A DNA stretch of 64,000 nt, from contig MEOA01000045.1 of the NCBI GenBank assembly GCA_001768515.1, positions 1-64,000 on the forward strand, given 5' to 3'. Positions 54,112-62,355 of this stretch are shown one piece after another. Under the pieces are notes generated by a model, which was not told where the DNA came from, made no database searches, and was given only the letters and a program-made list of their open reading frames with translations. Source of the stretch: Bacteroidetes bacterium GWE2_42_24. Lineage in GTDB: Bacteria > Bacteroidota > Bacteroidia > Bacteroidales > TTA-H9. The translations under genes and the position numbers were made by a program. How positions within the stretch are numbered: position 1 is the stretch's first letter; every line of letters begins with the position of its first letter.

Positions 54112-54171
54112 CCCTCTTTGTTTGCTTACTTGATTTCCATTCCTATCTCTTAATAAATATATACTCCATTC

Positions 54172-55374
54172 ATGAAGAAGCAATTTTGCCTCTCTATGGC
54201 TACCCTGGGCTTTTGCCTGAGCCTTTATGCCCAAAATACTGATGCCGGTTACTTCGTGATCCACAAATCTGTATTTACAGTCGACTCACATACAGATACA
54301 CCACTCAGGCTTATGGAAGGTGCCCTCGATTTTGGAACTGATAATCCGGGTGCAGGTAATTGTGTTGATTTACCCAAGATGGTGAAGGGCTCCCTTGATG
54401 GTGTTTTCTTTGCTGTTTTTTTGGGGCAGGGTGCCCGGACACCTGAAAAACATGAGCAGGCTTACCTGATGGCCAACAGAATTATAGATACCGTTGAGCA
54501 GGTGGTCAAAAGAAATGAGTCTCGCTGTGGAATTGTCGATTCGCCTTTTCAAGCCTATGAATTAAAAAAGAAGGGCCGTAAAGCGATTTTTATGGGCATC
54601 GAGAATGGTTATGCCCTTGGTCATAACATAGATGCAGTCGGTCATTTCTATAAACGGGGCATCAGATATGTTACTTTGTGCCATACCAGGAATAATGATC
54701 TGTGCGATTCCGCGAATGATACTATTGGTTTTGGCGGTTTATCGGATTATGGAAAGAAGGTTGTAAAGGAGATGAACAGGGTGGGGATGATGCTCGACGT
54801 CTCACATATCAGTGATTCCAGTTTCTATCAGGTTATCCGGCTTTCTGCTGCCCCGGTTATCGCTTCCCATAGCTGTTCAAGGACTATTTGCGACAATAAG
54901 CGCAATCTTACCGATGATATGTTGTTGAAGTTAAAGAAAAACAGAGGAGTTATCCAGCTTTGTATTCTGAGTGACTACATAAAGGATATCCCGCAAGACC
55001 CCAGGCGTGACAGTGCTTTTAAGGCGCTAAGGGTTAAATACAACGGTTTTTCCGGTTTATCGGATGAGGAGACGCAAAAAGCCCGTAGAGCCTGGCATGA
55101 CCTTCAGCAACAATATCCTGCACGTTTAGCAACGGTTACCGATGCTGTCGATCACATCGATCACATCGTGAAGCTGATTGGGATTGATTATGTGGGCATA
55201 GGTACCGATTTCGATGGCGGAGGAGGCCTGGCTGATTGCAGAGATGCCTCACAACTTCCCGCCATTACGCAGGAACTTGTCAATCGTGGTTATACAAAAC
55301 AGGATATCGAAAAAATATGGGGAGGAAACCTCTTCAGGGTGATGAATGAGGTAGCCGGATTGGCGGCCCATTGA
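54172..55374 (+). CDS. Secreted membrane dipeptidase (M19 family)
   Basis: A 400-residue zinc dipeptidase with a signal peptide (about 1-21, ending LYAQ). Metal ligands of the renal dipeptidase family are visible: H and D in DSHTDTP (about 39-45), E in GIENGYALG, and H in ASHSCSR and DVSH. A late GTDFDGGGG carries the conserved Asp. It would split dipeptides in the periplasm, supplying amino acids. It diverges from the arcC-arcB operon over 254 bp, so the two may share control in amino acid use. Confidence 0.88.
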   Translation: MKKQFCLSMATLGFCLSLYAQNTDAGYFVIHKSVFTVDSHTDTPLRLMEGALDFGTDNPGAGNCVDLPKMVKGSLDGVFFAVFLGQGARTPEKHEQAYLMANRIIDTVEQVVKRNESRCGIVDSPFQAYELKKKGRKAIFMGIENGYALGHNIDAVGHFYKRGIRYVTLCHTRNNDLCDSANDTIGFGGLSDYGKKVVKEMNRVGMMLDVSHISDSSFYQVIRLSAAPVIASHSCSRTICDNKRNLTDDMLLKLKKNRGVIQLCILSDYIKDIPQDPRRDSAFKALRVKYNGFSGLSDEETQKARRAWHDLQQQYPARLATVTDAVDHIDHIVKLIGIDYVGIGTDFDGGGGLADCRDASQLPAITQELVNRGYTKQDIEKIWGGNLFRVMNEVAGLAAH

Positions 55375-55660
55375 TACGGATGTCATGAGGCCCATTTACC
55401 CGGCTTTTTCAGATTTTCCTTTTCGGATGCTAAATGTGATTTAAGGAAAGTTGATCGCAAGTAAAGCCGATTTATTCTTTGTGCTGCTTAATCCTACGAC
55501 TCAAATATCAACTATTTGGTTTTTGGAGACCTCCGATTTTTATGCCGTTAATAGTTGCCTGTGAATTCTGGTACTGCCGGAGGGTGATAATCCCGATACC
55601 CCAGCGATTTTTTAGTAAGTAATCATCTTAGTTTGCAGAGACAAAGCATGCCTTGTTTCT

Positions 55661-55876
55661 GCAATAATTGTATCGTCCCCGACTCTTAAATCCAAATCAA
55701 TATCAGAGAATATCGGAATAGCCGGATGTAGTGCATTCCGGCATTTGTAAGGCTCATAAAATGTGTCATTTTTTAAGATGAACCGTAGATGAACCGTAGA
55801 TGGACCGTAGATGGACCGTAGATGAAGCGTTGATTAAACGTACGGTTAAGGTTGATCTTTGCTTGATTTTCGGCTG
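55661..55876. repeat. Dispersed repeat R1, copy 2
   Basis: Homologous to 22421-22633. It has the shared flanks CCCCGACTC, TAGTGCATTCCGGC and TTTGTAAGGCT, and the 11-bp core as AACCGTAGATG (55781-55802, two units), GACCGTAGATG (55803-55824, two units), then a degenerate AAGCGTTGATT. The tail has ACGGTTAAGGTTGATC and TGCTTGATTTTCGG. Bases 55375-55660 before it hold no gene that I can support. Confidence 0.75.
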
Positions 55877-57280
55877 AAATGCGGCATTAGTTCTTTTCAT
55901 ACTCCATCATGTTATGCCAATATCATACCAAACCCGTATAAAATTCGGGGATGGATGAAAAATAATTTCTAATCGTCAAAATGTTACTTATCGGCCAATA
56001 TAAGCCCCCTGTTTGAATATCTGGGCGGTCAAACTGAGCGGCGTAATTGTTGCTTTGGAAGCGTTTTCGCTCACGGAGTCTATTCCATGGGCGATTAGCT
56101 GACCGGACTGAGGACACAGTGCAAAGAAAGTCCGGAACATCCAGGTCGCCGGAGTATCGGGGTTTTTCTTCTTTTTTGGCATCACCCTTCGTGAGAAAGA
56201 ATTGAAGCGGGGAGGATTAATGGCAATCAGTTATCCCGAAGAGTCGTTGGGGCAATAATGAGATCCTTGTTTTTTAACCCCTGAATTGATCGTTACTTCT
56301 TTCTGGATGTTTGATTTACTGATACTAAAATTAACCATGACTGCAACGCTAAAACAAATAAAATCAACAAAATAAGGCGACACAATTGCCTTACCAATCA
56401 ACCTTTATGAACAACAAGGGTTAATCAGGGAGGAATAAGGCCGTCATCATAGTATTAATGTGGTTTAAAGCATCCACATATAAAACAAATACAATTACTG
56501 CATGTAGTGTTATGAACTGCGCAGGGCATAGGAAATCGTTGATACCCCGTGACGTGGTCTCAAATTTATTTAATGGAATATGGTTTCAGATTTTCGTAGT
56601 TATGGCTCTCTTGTAAGTATTCCCGGTTTCAGTTAAATCTCTCAATTCGGTGTTTCGAGGTAAGGGATTTGAATGCAAATGGTGTTTTGTTATCGCCGCC
56701 CGAATCCACACAAGATGATATTGCATGGAGTGGTTCTCTGGGAGATGGTGGTACAGATATCTGTGTTTGCAGTTAAATAGTTTGAGAAGCAGCTGATGAC
56801 CGACTGAGGTTTTGCTAGAGTAATTCATAAGGCAAAAACTGCTGTAAAAATGCATCGTCTAAAATCGTGCCAAAAATTTCATGCAGTTATGATTTCTACA
56901 TATATAAGATACTCAAACGTTACTACAACCATAGGCGATACATAAGGAAAACCTATCTTTGCCCCGACTTTGGTATATCTTTGGTGTGTCCTAGCTATAA
57001 AATTGAATTGCAATAATCACCTAATCAGTTTATTAAAAATATAATTTTGTGATAAATAATCACTTAATTCTTTTTAAAAAAAACTGAGAATTTTTTAAAA
57101 GTGGGGCTAAATTAAGTGCAAAAACATACCCAATAATTGGAAAACGATCTTACATTTTGAGGGAAGGGGGGACTGCAAGTTGGTTAATTCTAAAAAACAG
57201 GGATGACCTTTGGGCGTCGGTTAAAACCTTTCGGCAGGGATACCCCTTCTAATAGAGAGGCATGGAAAAGCTGAGTCATC
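55877..57280. other. Decayed intergenic island
   Basis: About 1,400 bp with no confident gene. A minus-strand frame at 55988-56185 (65 residues, MMPKKKKNPDTPATWMFRTFF) reads smoothly but has no recognised domain. Two TATCTTTG words at 56954 and 56976 look like promoters with no coding sequence behind them. A poor IS200-like remnant lies at 56586-56760. The region is AT-rich towards the right end. Confidence 0.5.
56586..56760 (-). pseudogene. Possible IS200-type TnpA remnant
   Basis: The minus-strand frame contains HSMQYHLVWI. This resembles the HSV-x-x-x-YHLVW-x-(T/P)KYR start of Y1 transposases. The following residues no longer fit, and the catalytic His-x-His and Tyr are not found. Weak evidence. 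Confidence 0.3.
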
Positions 57281-58348
57281 TTATTTCTGAGCAACAGAGA
57301 AAGGGAATACTTCGTCCAGTTCGCCTGAATAATAGTACTCCCAGGCTATACGTCCGAATGTGTAATTTTTCCCGCCTACATCGATGGTGGCACCGCCAAC
57401 TTGAGGCATTGCCTTGGGAATTGAGTTAGCAAATCCAATGTTGTAGAGGGTGGCAATGATTTCGGGTCGGAGATTGATTGGGAAGCCGGCCAAGCGCCAT
57501 TGATTGGTAATCTGTTTCATATAGAGGGCGGCGTAGAGGTAGGCGTAATAATGGTTTTTGGTGTCAGTAATCCTGTTAAAGCGCTCCGCGGCATGATCAT
57601 CGCTTTTAAAACGAAGTAGTTGTCGGTACTGGTTCCCGGGGTAAAACACGCTGGTGGAATCCTGAAGATTCTGCTCAATGGCCATGGCCGTAAAATCCTT
57701 GATTCCGGTAACACCCCATGAGAAAGATGTTTCGGAAGTAAGCATCTTAAGCGGTTGAATCCACTTCTTGAAAGCTTCACGGCGGGAATCAAATAACCTG
57801 ATTTGTTCTGCAATCAGAACTGAGGAGATAAGTCGACTATCGATGCCGGTCACTTTGGCCACACTGTCTATGATCAACTGATCTTTACTAACTGCTTCCT
57901 TTAGCACCGGCCATTCGGGCAGGTTCATCCAGTAGAATACACTAGCAGTGCCCTGGTCATTTGTTTCAGTATGCTTATTGTCTTCATCTGCATCTTCAAG
58001 ATTCAGTTCAATGGCCTGTAACATTTTTTCGACCGTCAGGTAATCCTCTGTTTCGTTGAACTGCTTCAGAATCCTTTTGGTATCTACGGGGTAATGCCTG
58101 TACAATTCTGTAATCCGTTCCAACAATTTGCCGCTTTTCTGGTGATTACTGAGTAATCTTGATTCGGGTGTATCTGCTTGACTGTTAATGACATTTGCAT
58201 CCTGAAAGTAACGATCATTTTTATCAATTCCACCGGGATCGTTGGTAATCTTTAGTTTAACTGCAGACCATGCCACAATCATCCCCAATCCAAAGATTGC
58301 GAAACCATATATTAGTATATTGAGAATCAGTTTGTTGTAACGTTTCAT
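57281..58348 (-). CDS. Membrane-anchored lysozyme-like protein
   Basis: A 355-residue protein with one N-terminal membrane helix (about 8-30). The C-terminal half (about 160-345) reads like a lysozyme-fold domain: SVAKVTGIDSRLISSVLIAEQIRLFDSR with a candidate catalytic Glu, then SFSWGVTGIKDFTAMAIEQNL, the place of the S-x-GxxGIxQ segment. Later segments include YAALYMKQITNQWR and ATLYNIGF. This suggests cell-wall cleavage, but the usual lytic transglycosylase motifs are loose. The family name DUF1402-like is only a guess. It has a good -7 element 22 bp upstream. Confidence 0.55.
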   Translation of the reverse strand: MKRYNKLILNILIYGFAIFGLGMIVAWSAVKLKITNDPGGIDKNDRYFQDANVINSQADTPESRLLSNHQKSGKLLERITELYRHYPVDTKRILKQFNETEDYLTVEKMLQAIELNLEDADEDNKHTETNDQGTASVFYWMNLPEWPVLKEAVSKDQLIIDSVAKVTGIDSRLISSVLIAEQIRLFDSRREAFKKWIQPLKMLTSETSFSWGVTGIKDFTAMAIEQNLQDSTSVFYPGNQYRQLLRFKSDDHAAERFNRITDTKNHYYAYLYAALYMKQITNQWRLAGFPINLRPEIIATLYNIGFANSIPKAMPQVGGATIDVGGKNYTFGRIAWEYYYSGELDEVFPFSVAQK

Positions 58349-58370
58349 GATTGTTTTTAAAAAAATCGCG

Positions 58371-58378
58371 CAAAGGTA
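58371..58378 (-). promoter_or_regulatory. -7 promoter element of the lysozyme-like gene
   Basis: The minus strand reads TACCTTTG (TAnnTTTG), with the ATG at 58348 about 22 nt downstream. Confidence 0.5.
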
Positions 58379-58525
58379 TATGGTTTTAGTATGAAATTGT
58401 TCTGAATTCGAGATATTTATTTTTGATGAAGTATTGCTCTATGATCCCTTAAGTGAATGAAAAGGTTAGAATTACGGAGATGTTTCTTTCTGCATTCGGT
58501 AGTTGACACATAAAGTTGTAGAAAA

Positions 58526-58569
58526 GGATCCGGCGGTTCTGTTAGGTGATCAGCCGGATCCTTTTTTTT
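58526..58569. terminator. Terminator after ssb
   Basis: GGATCCGGC (58526-58534) pairs with GCCGGATCC (58553-58561), with T/A runs on both sides. It ends the ssb transcript on the minus strand. Confidence 0.8.
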
Positions 58570-58575
58570 GTGGCC

Positions 58576-58926
58576 TTATTTTTCACTGGCATCGACTTTG
58601 ACAAGCAGGTGCATTTCGTTGGCCTGGACATTCACCATGGCGTGTTTGTTACCTTCGGCATCATTGTTGAAATACCAGGAGAGCTTACCAATGATGGCTA
58701 CCTTACCTCCTTTTTTGAGTTTTGACTGACATAGCTCGGCAAGTTTTCCCCAGGCTACCACCTGATGCCATTCGGTTTGGGTGACACGTTCACCTTTGCT
58801 GTCGAAGTAGTAATCATTGGTGGCCATCGGGAACTTTGCCATCAGGCGACCGTTATCGAATTTTTTTACTTCAGGATCAGCACCTAAAAATCCGATTAGC
58901 TGTACATGATTGTTCATGGTATTCAT
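58576..58926 (-). CDS. ssb: Single-stranded DNA-binding protein
   Basis: A 116-residue OB-fold protein. MNNHVQLIGFLGADPEVK, MAKFPMATNDYY, TEWHQVVAWGKLAELCQSKLKKGGKVAIIGKLSWYF and VNVQANEMHLL are the standard SSB core. It is shorter than typical SSBs (about 140-180): the core ends directly with LLVKVDASEK and lacks a disordered linker and the acidic DDDIPF-type tip that recruits partners. It may be a second SSB of the genome, used in competence or stress. A TAATTTTG element (minus, 59028-59021) lies 95 bp upstream. Confidence 0.88.
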   Translation of the reverse strand: MNTMNNHVQLIGFLGADPEVKKFDNGRLMAKFPMATNDYYFDSKGERVTQTEWHQVVAWGKLAELCQSKLKKGGKVAIIGKLSWYFNNDAEGNKHAMVNVQANEMHLLVKVDASEK

Positions 58927-59082
58927 TTGATTTAATTTTTGTGCCTGTAAGGGCGGTTGATAAATGTTTTGTAGTTCTGCCTTATGAAAACCTTAACGAG
59001 GTTGATCAGAAATGATGAAGCAAAATTATATGCTGGTTTTCAGGTTATTCGGTTAAAAAATATTTATAATCGAATAAAAATA

Positions 59083-59114
59083 TTTGTAAGCACTTAAAAA
59101 CGGTTTTATCTTTG
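59083..59114 (+). promoter_or_regulatory. Promoter (-33/-7) of the zinc-ribbon gene
   Basis: TTTG (59083-59086), a 20-bp spacer, TATCTTTG (59107-59114). One of the best matches in the window. It overlaps the TTG at 59112 and so excludes that start. Confidence 0.65.
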
Positions 59115-59138
59115 ACAATCAATCAAAATCAGGTAGCA

Positions 59139-59498
59139 ATGGAAACAAGAAAATGTATGGATTGTGGTGACGAGTTGCGTGGACGTGCAGATAAGAAGTT
59201 TTGTTCAGATCAGTGTCGCAATAATTACAACAATCGTATGCGCCGTGATGATAATGCCATCGTAAGGCGGGTCAACAACGTGTTGAAGAACAACTACAGG
59301 ATTTTAAGTTCACATAATGCCGCAGGGAAAACCACACTACAACGTGATAAACTAACAGATGCAGGGTTTAATTTTAAATACTTTACAAGTATTCTCCATA
59401 CCAAGACACACAATACCTACTATTTTTGTTATGATCAGGGGTATATGGAGTTGGAGAATAATTTTATAATGCTGGTGAAGAAGGAGAAAGGCAGATAA
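59139..59498 (+). CDS. Small zinc-ribbon protein (DUF2116-like)
   Basis: A 119-residue basic protein. The N-terminus has a four-cysteine zinc ribbon (CMDCGDELRGRADKKFCSDQCRNNYNNRMRR), the pattern of DUF2116-like proteins. The rest (about 40-119) is helical with a final beta part (FKYFTSILHTKTHNTYYFCYDQGYMELENN). Nucleic acid or ribosome binding is possible. It diverges from ssb over about 210 bp and converges with the PAP2 gene. I chose the ATG at 59139, 25 nt downstream of a good promoter. Confidence 0.75.
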   Translation: METRKCMDCGDELRGRADKKFCSDQCRNNYNNRMRRDDNAIVRRVNNVLKNNYRILSSHNAAGKTTLQRDKLTDAGFNFKYFTSILHTKTHNTYYFCYDQGYMELENNFIMLVKKEKGR

Positions 59499-59517
59499 AG
59501 ATGACCTCAGTGGCTTC

Positions 59518-60354
59518 TTATTGTGGCCTCCAGCAAATAGCCAACCTGTAATACCCATCACCTGCACAGGGTGTAACTGTCAGCGATCTGGTTTTTCTGT
59601 GGTTTGAAGGTACCAGGGTGCTGCCTATCCAATAGCCTATTGCAGCGCCGGCTACCACATCCGAGAGCCAATGTTGCTGGTCATGTATCCTGCTGATCCC
59701 TACTGCTGTTGCGAGAGAATAGGAGAGCAGACCTATCCATGGTTTATCGGCATAAACCCTTGCCCAGACTGTTGCTGTGGCAAATATGGTACTGGTATGT
59801 CCTGACGGGAAGGACACGTAGCCGGAAGATAATCCCGGGCCGCCAAAAATAAAGGGATCATCAGGTGACTCAAAGGGGCGGTGACGATGAAAGACCTGCT
59901 TGGAGATCTGGGCGGCTCCTGCTGCAAATAACCAGGCTTCGGCCGACTTAAAAGCAGCAAACTGAAGTTTTTCGTTGTGGCTAATCAGGCCGGTTGTATA
60001 GACAATAGCGAGTGCCGGTGCCAAATAAACACCACTGCCCCAGGGTTCAAGCCCATATTTAGAGAGGTCGCCGGTAAATGAGGTCTTGTGTTCCGCGAAA
60101 AAATCAGTTACAGGTTGATCGGCTGTCATCGCCAGTCCTGAAGTGCCAAGCAGTGCCCCTGCCGTAAGCCAGTCGCGTATATCCCATTCGAGCGGCGAGA
60201 CAATGACCTTCAGGATGTCTGCAGGTATTTCCCTGATAGAATATTTATAGCCTGAATCAGATGGGAAAGAAGGGTTCTGCCCCTTGGCAGTATCAGTTAG
60301 GCCAGCCAATATCAGCACAGAAATAAGGAATATTGACCTGAACCATTTGGACAT
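59518..60354 (-). CDS. PAP2-family phosphatase, secreted/membrane
   Basis: A 278-residue acid phosphatase-like protein. A signal or anchor segment covers about 5-25. The PAP2 motifs are complete: KQVFHRHRPFE (motif 1), PSGHTS (motif 2) and SRIHDQQHWLSDVVAG (motif 3). Such enzymes remove phosphate from lipid phosphates such as undecaprenyl pyrophosphate or phosphatidic acid at the outer face of the inner membrane. A start at 60378 would lie at the predicted transcript start, so I chose the ATG at 60354. Divergent to the M28 peptidase. Confidence 0.85.
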   Translation of the reverse strand: MSKWFRSIFLISVLILAGLTDTAKGQNPSFPSDSGYKYSIREIPADILKVIVSPLEWDIRDWLTAGALLGTSGLAMTADQPVTDFFAEHKTSFTGDLSKYGLEPWGSGVYLAPALAIVYTTGLISHNEKLQFAAFKSAEAWLFAAGAAQISKQVFHRHRPFESPDDPFIFGGPGLSSGYVSFPSGHTSTIFATATVWARVYADKPWIGLLSYSLATAVGISRIHDQQHWLSDVVAGAAIGYWIGSTLVPSNHRKTRSLTVTPCAGDGYYRLAICWRPQ

Positions 60355-60386
60355 GAATTCTGTTTTAATTGCAGTCATTGTGACGG

Positions 60387-60444
60387 CAAATTTAGCATTT
60401 TACCGCCGGATGCCTTTAAGGTTAGAAAGAAACAGGTATTTTTG
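60387..60444. promoter_or_regulatory. Divergent -7 elements between PAP2 and M28 genes
   Basis: The minus strand reads TAAATTTG (60394-60387) for PAP2. The plus strand reads TATTTTTG (60437-60444) for the peptidase, 21 bp before its ATG at 60465. Confidence 0.5.
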
Positions 60445-60464
60445 TACCTAAAATTGAATATTTG

Positions 60465-62255
60465 ATGATTAAACGTATGCTTTCCCCGGCCTTAGTATCG
60501 GGAATTTTGCTAGTGGCCTCAATGGCAGGAGCCCAGACAGGGCAGAACTCACCTGAGATCAAGGCTGCTGATATCAGGCAATATATAACCAGGCTGGCTT
60601 CAGATGAGTGGCAGGGGCGTAAACCCGGAACCCCCGGAGGTAACGCTTCGGCCACCTATATCCGTGATTACTTTGGAGCACAGAAACTGGAATTGCTGTT
60701 TAATGACGGGTTTCAGCCCTTCAGTCTGATAACCGAAGCCACTGCGGGTGATAAAAATAAAATATCCATCAATGGCACCCCTTGCGCTGAAATCCCTGTG
60801 CCCTATTCCTTCTCGGCCTCAACCACTGTGAATGCACCGGTTTTGTTTGCGGGATATGGTTTCGATTTGTCCAATGATACCCTGAAATGGAATGACTTTG
60901 ATGGTTTGAATGTTAAAGGAAACTGGGTGCTTCTATTTCGTGGCGATCCTGACCCTGATAATAGCGAAAGTGCGTATGTGTCATCATCGGATGAACGTAC
61001 CAAGGTGCTTGCAGCAAAAGATCGTGGAGCAGCAGGAGTACTGTTTGTTTCTGGGGAATCGTTCGACAAGGAGGACAAGCCGGCTCGTGTATTCTATGAT
61101 AAAAGCAATGCCGATGCCGGACTACCGGTGCTTTGGATCAGCCGCAAGACAGCCGGAGCCCTTTTTGCCGAAAGTGGTACTACATTAAGTGAAACGGAAA
61201 AGGCACTCATTGCCGGGCGGCAACCGGTGAAGGTTGATTTAAAGACTGTCGTGGAAGCGACATCCGATGTCAGGTTAAAGAAAGCAGAGACCATGAATGT
61301 GGTAGCAATGCTTCGGGGCAGTAACCCTGCACTGTCGGACGAGTATGTTGTTATCGGTGCCCATTACGATCATCTGGGTATGGGTGGTTACGGCAGTGGT
61401 TCACGCATTCCTGATACCATTGCTGTGCACAACGGTGCTGATGACAATGCTTCAGGTGTGGCTGCCATGATGGAACTGGCTGCTTATTTTGCTTCACAGA
61501 AAGTGGCACCGGCAAGGAGTATTATTTTTGTGGCATTTGGTGCCGAGGAATCCGGAATCATTGGTTCGGCTTGGTTTGTACAACATCCTCCGGTTGAAAT
61601 TAAGAAGATTAAGTCGATGGTCAATTTCGACATGGTAGGGCGCCTGAATTCAGAAACGAAGTCATTGAGTATCGGAGGTACAGGGACATCTGTTGAAGGC
61701 GAGGCTATCCTGAATGAAATACTGGCAGGCTCTTCTTTAAAAGCTTCCTTTTCTCCTGAGGGATACGGCCCTTCCGATCATGCCTCCTTTTATGGCAGGA
61801 ATATACCGGTCTTCTATTTCAATACAGGAGTCCATACCGATTATCATACCCCATTCGATGATGCTGACAAGATTAATTATGAGGGGGAGCAACTTGTGGT
61901 AGAATTGTCGGCCCGGCTGATCGACAGGCTTACCCAACCAGCCACATCACTTGCTTTTAAGGAAGCCGGTGCTGCCAAACGCGGCAGCATGCGGGGTCTG
62001 AAGGTGACTTTTGGTATTATGCCTGATTTCACGTCAACTGAAGGCAAGGGATTAGGCGTGAGTGGTGTGACGCCCGGGGGGCCTGCTGAAAAGGCCGGGC
62101 TGAAAAAAGGTGACCGGATTATGGCCATAGAAGGGAAAGATGTGACAGATATTTATGATTACATGAACCGGTTGAAAAAGCTCGAGAAAGGAAGCCGTGT
62201 TTCAGTCGATATACTTCGGGCAGGTAAGACCGAGGTCTTCATTATTCAATTGTAG
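60465..62255 (+). CDS. M28-family zinc peptidase with PA and PDZ domains
   Basis: A 596-residue secreted peptidase. Signal peptide about 1-24 (ending MAGAQ). A PA-like insert lies near 100-260. The M28 core carries the two-zinc site: H in GAHYDHLG, D in NGADDNASG, EE in GAEESGIIGS, D in NFDMVGRL, and the late H in DYHTPFDDA. A C-terminal PDZ domain (about 510-596: GLGVSGVTPGGPAEKAGLKKGDRI) completes it. Likely an aminopeptidase or carboxypeptidase acting outside the inner membrane. The previous codon TTG at 60462 is not needed as a start. Confidence 0.88.
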   Translation: MIKRMLSPALVSGILLVASMAGAQTGQNSPEIKAADIRQYITRLASDEWQGRKPGTPGGNASATYIRDYFGAQKLELLFNDGFQPFSLITEATAGDKNKISINGTPCAEIPVPYSFSASTTVNAPVLFAGYGFDLSNDTLKWNDFDGLNVKGNWVLLFRGDPDPDNSESAYVSSSDERTKVLAAKDRGAAGVLFVSGESFDKEDKPARVFYDKSNADAGLPVLWISRKTAGALFAESGTTLSETEKALIAGRQPVKVDLKTVVEATSDVRLKKAETMNVVAMLRGSNPALSDEYVVIGAHYDHLGMGGYGSGSRIPDTIAVHNGADDNASGVAAMMELAAYFASQKVAPARSIIFVAFGAEESGIIGSAWFVQHPPVEIKKIKSMVNFDMVGRLNSETKSLSIGGTGTSVEGEAILNEILAGSSLKASFSPEGYGPSDHASFYGRNIPVFYFNTGVHTDYHTPFDDADKINYEGEQLVVELSARLIDRLTQPATSLAFKEAGAAKRGSMRGLKVTFGIMPDFTSTEGKGLGVSGVTPGGPAEKAGLKKGDRIMAIEGKDVTDIYDYMNRLKKLEKGSRVSVDILRAGKTEVFIIQL

Positions 62256-62355
62256 ACTGGATATAGTGTTCTGACATCCTTTTCCCCGGATTTTAGGCAA
62301 TAAGATTCTAAGATTATTTGTTGTGGGGTAAATTCACCCGATTTGTTCATCAATT

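Noticed and set aside
55988..56185. 65-residue minus-strand frame in the decayed island
   Set aside because: It reads smoothly, but there is no family match and no promoter. Kept only as a note.
56954..56983. Two TATCTTTG promoter words in the decayed island
   Set aside because: No -33 match and no gene or hairpin-ended transcript behind them.
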